From Flavobacteriales bacterium (GTDB lineage: Bacteria > Bacteroidota > Bacteroidia > Flavobacteriales_F > PHOS-HE28): 64,000 nucleotides of DNA. Location of the stretch: assembly GCA_030584065.1 (NCBI GenBank), contig CP129489.1:2585497-2649496 (forward strand), read 5' to 3'. Under the pieces are notes generated by a model, which had not been told where the DNA came from, ran no database searches, and worked only from the letters and a program-made list of their open reading frames with translations. This document shows, piece by piece, positions 59,001-64,000 of the stretch (position 1 is the first letter of the stretch; the number at the start of each line of letters is the position of its first letter). Made by a program: the position numbers and the translations under genes.

Positions 59001-59224
59001 TTGATCACCGGGGTCTCGCAGGCCGCCAAGGAGGCGGCGCCCAAGGAGAAGCCCAGGAACTTGAGGAAGTCGCGGCGGCCGGTGCTGGCGCCTTGGAACC
59101 GGGCGTCGCCCAGCACCTGGTCGATGGCGAGGTCCTGCGGGAACTCATTGGCCCGGGCCTTGATCGCTTCGGGGTCCTGACGCAGGTCCGCCGCGTCCAT
59201 CCAGTATCGCTTCGTGCTCGACAT
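56015..59224 (-). CDS. actB: Alternative complex III iron-sulfur subunit ActB
   Basis: A 1069-residue fusion of a molybdopterin-oxidoreductase-like domain and a ferredoxin domain. Near the start is a Tat signal, TGRRDFLKFLGFSLGAASLAAC, with Arg50-Arg51 and a lipobox Cys69. The catalytic-like part (about 100-740) has no Moco-ligating residue or N-terminal cluster, as in all ActB proteins. The last 300 residues hold four cluster motifs: CIGCGACITAC, CQHCNHAPCETVCP, CIGTRYCANNCPY and CSLCVQS with ACSAACGTGAI, expected to hold three 4Fe-4S and one 3Fe-4S. It moves electrons from quinol to ActA's haems. The ATG at 59224 gives the normal N-terminus MSSTKRYWMD. Confidence 0.96.
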   Translation of the reverse strand: MSSTKRYWMDAADLRQDPEAIKARANEFPQDLAIDQVLGDARFQGASTGRRDFLKFLGFSLGAASLAACETPVIKSIPYVNKPEDITPGVANWYASTFYDGQDFASILVKTREGRPIHIKGNPRFGINRNPGLDKGVVNARINSSVLSLYDGERLKGPRQRVEGKLQGTTWADADKAIDAGLTAASAAGKRIVVLTNTIISPSTKAAVAALKAKHATVEHVQYDTISYSGVTNANLKSFGKRVFPSYDFTKADVVVSVDADFLSSWGSTTEYAWQYASRRNPDGAMNRHWQVEARMSITGANADVRIPVKVSELPLAVVALHDAIAGKAGAATVGGGLQIDELKHAADALWAARGKALVVCGSNDEGVQVLVNGINNLLGSYGSTIDLDNHTWFFQGDDAAVAQLVKDMNAGTVGAVLMAGVNPAYSLPNAAEFKAALEKVALTVSFSRYADETASLCGWILPDNHYLESWNDFMPKVGQYALAQPAIARLFDTRSWPGNLVRWSGSPAKWNDFIRQTWQANLAVHGAGMDFTAVWHQSLHDGVLSSPALPATPVAFMGDIAAAGAAAKQAASGAGQWELSLYTTEAIGDGQHANNPWLQEMPDPLAKVTWDNYVCMSFADVRNLGLPDYLGEQSPAGVVSVKLGAAEVKLPVVPSPGQKPGTIAIALGYGRGANGEKVGKAAVTTDHEGVLSPVGRNAYPFTSLRNGTVSYDAVSVEVSATGETYPIAITQTHLTHMDRHSIVKETSLAVYKAGDKDAFNHAHTLAVHEDVNGDGTIDARDRKPVAEFDLWDEHPVEGVGHRWGLSIDLNSCIGCGACITACNSENNIPVVGKDEVRRSREMHWLRLDRYYSSDTKWAEGREAGESKISLYTRMEEPSERPSVFFMPVMCQHCNHAPCETVCPVAATTHSNEGLNQMAYNRCIGTRYCANNCPYKVRRFNWFNYVTEQFAEVNPAWDDLGRMVLNPDVTVRARGVIEKCSLCVQSIQAGKLKAKKEGRPVKDGDIETACSAACGTGAIVFGDLNDKRSMVRGKADSDRSYHMLEEVGVKPNVNYLVKVRNSEEAAHHA

Positions 59225-59238
59225 TGTCCGCGCGTGTC

Positions 59239-60582
59239 TTAGTAGTGGCACTTGGCGCACTCCCAGCCGCCAAGCTCCTTCACCGTGATCTTGCCGTCCT
59301 CGAGGTACTGCTTCAGCTCGCGATGGCCCAGCTTCTCGTCCTCGTGCAGGCGGGCCATCACCTCGTCGTAGTAGCCGTTGCCGGCCATCTTCACCTCCCG
59401 TTCGTTGTGGCATTGGATGCACCAGCCCATGGTGAGCGGCGCCCACTGCTCGGCCACGTCCATCTTCTCATCGATGGGCCCGTGGCACTCCTGGCACTCC
59501 AGCTTGCCCACGGCCACGTGCTGGGCGTGGTTGAAGTAGGCGTGGTCGGGCAGGTTGTGCACCTTCACCCAGCGCACGGGCTCCTCCTTCCCGGTGTATT
59601 CGCCCTTGTCGGGGTCCCAGCCCACTGCCGCGTAGATCTTGGCGATCTCCTTGGTGCCGGCCTCGCTGCGCCCCTGCGCTACCGCCGTGTGGCAATTCAT
59701 GCACACGTTGGCGCTGGGTATGCCGGCGTGCTTGCTCTTCTCGGCGCTGCTGTGGCAATACTGGCAATTGATACCGAGATTGCCCTTGTCCACCTTCCCG
59801 GCGTGCAGGGTGTGGTTGAAGAGAATGGGCTGCTCGGGCTTGTAGTGCTCCACCTCATCGCCGCCGTATACACCCACCACCCACAGGGCATCCCAGGCCT
59901 GCAGCACCAGCCACACCGTGACGAACAGGCCGACGAAGCTCATGAATACCTTGTGCTCCCAGGCCCACGCGCGGAAGCGCTGCATGCGCGTGGTCTCCGG
60001 CAGCGGACCCCTGCCCTCGGCCTCGTTCACGGCGTTGGCCAGGCTGCGCTTGACGCCGCTCAGCGAAAGGCCCACTACGAGGAAGAGCAGGGCCAGCACC
60101 AGCAGCCATACCCAGTTGTTCTCGCCTCTCTCTGGCGCAGCGCCGCCTCCGGCCGCGGTTTCACCGCCGGGGGGCGTGGGTGGCTTGGGGGCCTGGTAGT
60201 TGTCTGCGTAGTAGAGAATCGCGTCGATCTCGGCATCCGTCAGCGCCTGTGCCGGCATGGGCACCTTCTTCCAGTCTTCGAAGAGCTTGGTGGCGTAAGC
60301 GTTACCCGTCTTCAGGTAGGCGGCGCTGTTCTTGATCCAGGCGTAGATGTCGCCTTGGCCCTCCCAGCGCGCACGGGCGCCTTGAATGGCCGGACCGGTC
60401 ATCTTGGCGTCCACCTTGTGGCAGCTGGCGCAATTCCCCTTGAAGAGCTTCTCCCCTTGGGCATACAGCGCGGCGTCGGCCGGCTGCGCGTGGGCGGCGG
60501 TGAAGCTGAGTGAAAGGAAGAGCGCGAAAGCTGTACGGATGGACCCGATGGAACGTCGTGAAATACAGGCTGGAAGCGGCAT
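59239..60582 (-). CDS. actA: Alternative complex III multihaem cytochrome c subunit ActA (six haem sites)
   Basis: A 447-residue cytochrome. After a signal peptide (about residues 8-32) comes a monohaem cytochrome c domain with NCASCHKVDAKMTGP and axial Met in KVPMPAQAL. A membrane helix (about 155-172) and a second helix follow, then five CxxCH sites: CQYCH, CMNCH, CQECH, CIQCH and CAKCH, the last almost at the C-terminus. It is the standard pentahaem ActA with an extra N-terminal cytochrome, so six haems in all. It takes electrons from ActB and passes them to ActE or the oxidase. It heads the act-cox operon; start 60582 was chosen for its signal peptide. Confidence 0.95.
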   Translation of the reverse strand: MPLPACISRRSIGSIRTAFALFLSLSFTAAHAQPADAALYAQGEKLFKGNCASCHKVDAKMTGPAIQGARARWEGQGDIYAWIKNSAAYLKTGNAYATKLFEDWKKVPMPAQALTDAEIDAILYYADNYQAPKPPTPPGGETAAGGGAAPERGENNWVWLLVLALLFLVVGLSLSGVKRSLANAVNEAEGRGPLPETTRMQRFRAWAWEHKVFMSFVGLFVTVWLVLQAWDALWVVGVYGGDEVEHYKPEQPILFNHTLHAGKVDKGNLGINCQYCHSSAEKSKHAGIPSANVCMNCHTAVAQGRSEAGTKEIAKIYAAVGWDPDKGEYTGKEEPVRWVKVHNLPDHAYFNHAQHVAVGKLECQECHGPIDEKMDVAEQWAPLTMGWCIQCHNEREVKMAGNGYYDEVMARLHEDEKLGHRELKQYLEDGKITVKELGGWECAKCHY

Positions 60583-60624
60583 TCCGAGGGGTTTAAGCGG
60601 GAAGAGGTCCCTGAAGTCCGGCGG

Positions 60625-60632
60625 CAAAAATA
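60625..60632 (-). promoter_or_regulatory. -7 box of the act-cox operon
   Basis: Minus-strand TATTTTTG, an exact TAnnTTTG match, 42 bases before the actA ATG. A TTG lies about 24 bases further upstream, slightly long for the -33 spacing. Confidence 0.5.
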
Positions 60633-60689
60633 AACGGGGAACCTTACGGCAGGGGACAAGTGGTGCAAGGCGTCAGGGACGTGTCTTTA

Positions 60690-60706
60690 TTTAGAGTCAG
60701 TCTAAA
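60690..60706. promoter_or_regulatory. 17-bp inverted repeat in the actA divergent promoter region
   Basis: TTTAGA-GTCAG-TCTAAA, a perfect 6-bp inverted repeat with a 5-base centre. It lies 108 bases upstream of actA and 102 upstream of the SPOR gene. The shape is typical of a dimeric repressor site, and resembles iron or redox-responsive operators of the TTTAGA-N5-TCTAAA form. Confidence 0.45.
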
Positions 60707-60784
60707 CAACGGGCACTGGGCAAAGCGCCGGTCCGTCATGGCCGAGCGCTCACGCCCCGAGCGCCCCAGCGGTGAGTCGCGGCA

Positions 60785-60792
60785 TACTTTTG
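60785..60792 (+). promoter_or_regulatory. -7 box of the SPOR-domain gene
   Basis: TACTTTTG, an exact TAnnTTTG match, 15 bases before the ATG at 60808, so the 5' untranslated region would be very short. Confidence 0.5.
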
Positions 60793-60807
60793 GGCGGACG
60801 AGAACGC

Positions 60808-61281
60808 ATGCATCCTTCACTCTTGCTGATCGCCATCGTGGCCCTACCGATATCGGCGATGGCCCAATCGGAATCGGGGCCCGGGTATTTCCGGCCCTAT
60901 CAGGAAGGTGCGACCGCTGTGGACACCCCGGTCACCGCGCATCAAGGAATCGAGGGCATGGTGGTGGTGAAGGCCGACCCCAAGGTGGAGCGGCTCATGG
61001 AGCAGTTCGCGGCGCAGAAGCATCCGCAGCCGGGTTACCGGGTCCAGGTCTTCCTGGGCGACCGCAAGACCGCCGAGGAGACCAAGCGCTTGTTCCTCCA
61101 GAAGAATCCTGACACGCCGGCCTACCTGAGCTGGCTGGCACCCAACTGGCGCCTGCGGGTGGGCGACCTGCGCACGCGCCTGGAAGCGGAGCGCCTGCTG
61201 CGCGACCTGAGGGCCGCCTATCCGGGAAGCTACATCGTGCCCGACGAGATCGAGATGCCGGCGCTCCCGCCAGGGCATTGA
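60808..61281 (+). CDS. SPOR-domain periplasmic protein
   Basis: A 157-residue exported protein with a signal peptide of about 20 residues (MHPSLLLIAIVALPISAMAQ). The last 80 residues form a SPOR domain (PF05036) that binds denuded peptidoglycan glycan strands: YRVQVFLGDRKTAEETKRLF, LSWLAPNWRLRVGDLRTRLE and AERLLRDLRAAYPGSYIV. Proteins of this type mark division septa. It is divergent from the act-cox operon, and is a single gene. Confidence 0.88.
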   Translation: MHPSLLLIAIVALPISAMAQSESGPGYFRPYQEGATAVDTPVTAHQGIEGMVVVKADPKVERLMEQFAAQKHPQPGYRVQVFLGDRKTAEETKRLFLQKNPDTPAYLSWLAPNWRLRVGDLRTRLEAERLLRDLRAAYPGSYIVPDEIEMPALPPGH

Positions 61282-61314
61282 GGTGCGTGCCCAAGAGGCC
61301 ATGGCCGGAATGCG

Positions 61315-61339
61315 GAAGGCCGGGGAGACCCCGGCCTTC
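61315..61339. terminator. Bidirectional hairpin between the SPOR gene and infB
   Basis: A perfect 11-bp stem, GAAGGCCGGGG / CCCCGGCCTTC, with a 3-base loop, in the 81-base gap between convergent genes. There is no T-run on either side. Confidence 0.6.
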
Positions 61340-61362
61340 ATGGCATGCCTGGCTTCGCGGGC

Positions 61363-64000
61363 TCACTCGCCCAGCGTCCGCTTCACCTCCTCGATGGTGA
61401 AGGCCTCCACCACGTCGCCGACCTTGATATCGTTGAAGTTCTTGATGGAGAGGCCGCACTCGTAGCCGTGGGTCACCTCCTTCACCTCGTCCTTGAAGCG
61501 CTTGAGGGCATCGAGGTCGCCGGTGTACACCACGATGCCGTCGCGGATGAGGCGCACCTTGTTCTTGCGCTCGATCTTGCCGTCGAGCACATAGCAGCCG
61601 GCCACGGTGCCCACCTTGCTGATCTTGAAGGTCTCGCGCACCTCGGCGGTGCCCACCACCTTCTCCACCTCCTTCGGAGCGAGCATGCCCTCCATGGCCT
61701 GCCGGATCTCCTCGATGGCGTTGTAGATGATGGAGTACATGCGGATGTCGATCTCCTCGGTCTCGGCCAGCTTGCGCGCGCCCGGTGTGGGCCGCACCTG
61801 GAAGCCGACGATGATCGCGTTGGAGGCGGTGGCCAGCAGCACGTCGCTCTCGGCGATGGGGCCCACGGCCTTGTGGATCACGTTCACCTTGATCTGCTCG
61901 GTGCTGAGCTTGAGCAGGGAGTCCGTGAGGGCCTCCACGGAGCCGTCCACATCGCCCTTGACGATGAGGTTGAGCTCCTTGAAGTCACCGATGGCGAGGC
62001 GTCGGCCGATCTCATCGAGCGTGATGTGCTTATGGGTGCGGATGCCCTGCTCGCGCTGCAGCTGCTGCCGGCGCGTGGCGATTGTGCGGGCGTCGCGCTC
62101 GTCCTCGAAGACCTGGAAGGTGTCGCCGGCGTTGGGCGCGCCATCGAGGCCGAGGATGGAGACGGGCGTTGACGGCGGCGCCTCCTGGACCTGCTGCCCC
62201 CGCTCGTTGAACATGTTCCTGACCCGGCCGCTGAATTGCCCGGCGAGGATGATGTCGCCCTTGCGCAGTGTGCCGGCGTCGACGAGGAGGGTGGTCACAT
62301 AGCCGCGGCCCTGCTCCAGCGTGCTCTCGATCACCACGCCGTGGGCGCGCTTGCCGGGGTCGGCCTTCAGGTCGAGCAGCTCGGCCTCCAACAGCACCTT
62401 CTCGAGCAGCTGCTCCACACCGGTGCCCTTCTTGGCACTGATCTCCTGCGTCTGGAACTTGCCGCCCCACTCCTCCACCAGGATGTTCATCTGGCTCAGC
62501 TCCTCGCGGATCTTGTCCGCGTTGGCCTGGGGCTTGTCGATCTTGTTGAAGGCGAAGACCATGGGTACGCCGGCGGCCTGCGCGTGGTTGATGGCCTCGC
62601 GGGTCTGCGGCATCACGCTGTCGTCCGCCGCGATCACGATGATGGCGATATCGGTGATCTGCGCACCGCGGGCGCGCATGGCGGTGAAGGCCTCGTGGCC
62701 CGGGGTATCGAGGAAGGTGATCTGCTTCCCGCTCGTCAGCTTCACGCTGTAGGCGCCGATGTGCTGGGTGATGCCACCGGCCTCGCCGGCCACCACATTG
62801 GCGTTGCGCACGTAATCGAGCAGCGAGGTCTTTCCGTGGTCCACGTGGCCCATCACGGTGACGATGGGCGGGCGCGCGGTGATGCGCTCGGTGACATCCT
62901 CCTCCAAGGGGATATCCTGCTGCACATCGGCGCCGACGAACTCCACCTTGAAGCCGTACTCCTCGGCGATCACGGCGAGGGTCTCGGCGTCGAGGCGCTG
63001 GTTGATGCTCACCATCATGCCCAGCGAGAAGCAGGCCTTGATGATGTCCGTGACGGGCACGTTCATCATGCTGGCGAGTTCGCTGGCGGTGACGAACTCG
63101 GTCACCTTCAACGTCTGGCCGGCCAGCTCGCGCGCGGCCTGCTCCTCCTCGAAGCGCTGGAAGCGGGCATCGCGCTTCTCGCGGCGCAGCTTGGCTCCCT
63201 TGCTCTTGCCTCCGGTGAGGCGCGCGAGGGTCTCGCTCACCTTCTTCTTCACGGCGTTCTCGTCCAGCTCTCCAGGGCGGGCGGCGGCGGTGCGCTGCTC
63301 GGCCTGCACGGCGCGGTCCACATTCACAGGGCCGGGCTTCACCAGGCGCTTGCGCTTGCCGCGCTCGGCATCGGGCCGCTCGGCGGGCTTGCGCTCCTTC
63401 TCCACGGGCAGCTCGATCTTGCCCAGCTGCTTCACGCCGGCGAGCTTCTGCACGGACACGCGGATGGTCTCGGGCTCGGCGGGCGCCGTGGGCGCCGCAG
63501 GAGCGGCAGGAGCTTCGGGCGTAGGGGCGGCCGCTGCGGGAGCGGGAGGCGCTTCAGCGGCAGGCTCAGATGCCGGTTCGGCCTTCTTGGCCGCTCCCCG
63601 CTTGGGCGCATCCAGGTCGATCTTGCCGAGGGTCTTAGGGCCGGCAGCCTTCTCCACCTTGGCCTTGATCACATCGGGCTCGGCCTCGGGGACCGGCGCT
63701 GCGGCTGCGGGCTTGGTTGGCTCGGCCGGCGGCGGGGGGGGCGGGGGCGGCACATTGTGGATGAGCACCTCGGGCTCCTCCTTGGCCTTGGCCTTGGGTT
63801 CGGGCTTGGCCGCTCCGGCGGCCAGGGTGATGGTCTCGCGCTCCTGGCGCTGCTGCACGGCCTGCTGCGCCTTGGCCTTGATCTCCTTGTCCGCGCCGAA
63901 TTCGGCCAGCAGCAGGTCGTACAGCCCCGCCTCGATCTTCGAGTTGGGGTTGCTCTCCACCTGGTGGCCCTTCTTGGCGAGGAAGTCCACGACGGTGCTC
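61363..64000 (-). CDS. infB: Translation initiation factor IF-2 (start outside window)
   Basis: The frame runs off the right edge; 878 residues are visible and the first residues, [15 protein letters not shown], are the usual N-terminal IF2 HTH segment that lies a few residues from the start. A long Ala/Pro/Glu linker follows, with a P-run, and two copies of a Bacteroidota-type LGKI[DE]L motif. The GTPase core has [13 protein letters not shown] (G1), DTPGHEAF (G3) and NKIDKP (G4). The C-terminal domains bind initiator fMet-tRNA. Ends beside the hairpin at 61315-61339. Confidence 0.97.
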   Translation of the reverse strand, partial: STVVDFLAKKGHQVESNPNSKIEAGLYDLLLAEFGADKEIKAKAQQAVQQRQERETITLAAGAAKPEPKAKAKEEPEVLIHNVPPPPPPPPAEPTKPAAAAPVPEAEPDVIKAKVEKAAGPKTLGKIDLDAPKRGAAKKAEPASEPAAEAPPAPAAAAPTPEAPAAPAAPTAPAEPETIRVSVQKLAGVKQLGKIELPVEKERKPAERPDAERGKRKRLVKPGPVNVDRAVQAEQRTAAARPGELDENAVKKKVSETLARLTGGKSKGAKLRREKRDARFQRFEEEQAARELAGQTLKVTEFVTASELASMMNVPVTDIIKACFSLGMMVSINQRLDAETLAVIAEEYGFKVEFVGADVQQDIPLEEDVTERITARPPIVTVMGHVDHGKTSLLDYVRNANVVAGEAGGITQHIGAYSVKLTSGKQITFLDTPGHEAFTAMRARGAQITDIAIIVIAADDSVMPQTREAINHAQAAGVPMVFAFNKIDKPQANADKIREELSQMNILVEEWGGKFQTQEISAKKGTGVEQLLEKVLLEAELLDLKADPGKRAHGVVIESTLEQGRGYVTTLLVDAGTLRKGDIILAGQFSGRVRNMFNERGQQVQEAPPSTPVSILGLDGAPNAGDTFQVFEDERDARTIATRRQQLQREQGIRTHKHITLDEIGRRLAIGDFKELNLIVKGDVDGSVEALTDSLLKLSTEQIKVNVIHKAVGPIAESDVLLATASNAIIVGFQVRPTPGARKLAETEEIDIRMYSIIYNAIEEIRQAMEGMLAPKEVEKVVGTAEVRETFKISKVGTVAGCYVLDGKIERKNKVRLIRDGIVVYTGDLDALKRFKDEVKEVTHGYECGLSIKNFNDIKVGDVVEAFTIEEVKRTLGE

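Noticed and set aside
56015..59224. ActB as a molybdoenzyme served by the nearby Moco genes
   Set aside because: ActB homologues lack the Moco ligand and cofactor; the catalytic-domain similarity is structural.
54587..59242. 1551-residue plus-strand open frame opposite actB-actC
   Set aside because: It is antisense to well-supported act genes; its His/Ala/Val-rich composition is the normal reverse translation of GC-rich codons.

Overview
This window is a 64 kb stretch of GC-rich (well over 60% G+C by eye) bacterial chromosome that reads as Bacteroidota, most likely a high-GC member of Flavobacteriales or a close relative. The evidence is lineage-typical gene content: several secreted proteins with type IX secretion (T9SS) C-terminal sorting domains, a fused MurF-alanine racemase, a fused DAHP synthase-chorismate mutase, an alternative complex III operon running straight into cytochrome c oxidase, DUF4271 next to hemD, and Bacteroidota-type -7 promoter boxes of the form TAnnTTnG. 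The species assignment is inference. No rRNA, tRNA, CRISPR array, insertion sequence or prophage was seen.

Layout. 1-19.3 kb holds molybdenum cofactor synthesis in two places: the 3' part of moaA (1-827), and a minus-strand run of a moeB-like gene, moeA, mobA, moaD, moaE and a moaC-mogA fusion (14.8-19.3 kb). Between them lies a surface-protein island (2.1-9.3 kb): a minus-strand pair (a protein with six exact 23-residue GGxGRGD repeats and dockerin-like ends, and a SUMF1-type protein) facing a plus-strand tandem pair of GEVED-domain T9SS proteins. A two-component pair (propeller sensor kinase and LuxR-type regulator, 9.3-13.1 kb) follows. A GxxExxY nuclease-fold gene (14.2-14.7 kb) is bracketed by short repeats in inverted orientation.

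19.3-34.1 kb holds two paralogous lipoproteins, a large FG-GAP/ASPIC T9SS protein, the aromatic pathway fusion enzyme, a CPA2 antiporter, a minus-strand operon with four-base overlaps (hypothetical, M28 peptidase, rsmI, quinone oxidoreductase-like), thymidine kinase and murF-alr. 34.2-48.4 kb holds a secreted subtilase, two glycosyltransferases, an O-antigen-ligase-like protein, the tightly packed DUF4271-hemD-rnpA-yidD-ctpA run, glutaryl-CoA dehydrogenase, a polytopic membrane protein and ruvB.

49.0-60.6 kb is a continuous minus-strand respiratory operon, actA-actB-actC-actD-actE-actF-coxB-coxA, ending at a clear terminator: a quinol:cytochrome c oxidoreductase coupled to an aa3-type oxidase. 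A divergent SPOR-domain gene and the incomplete infB (IF-2) close the window.

The most original signals are regulatory: -7 boxes placed 5-8 bases before start codons, implying leaderless mRNAs and changing two start calls; a 17-bp inverted repeat in the actA divergent promoter; and the repeat family flanking the GxxExxY gene. No complete, clearly new multi-gene system was found.
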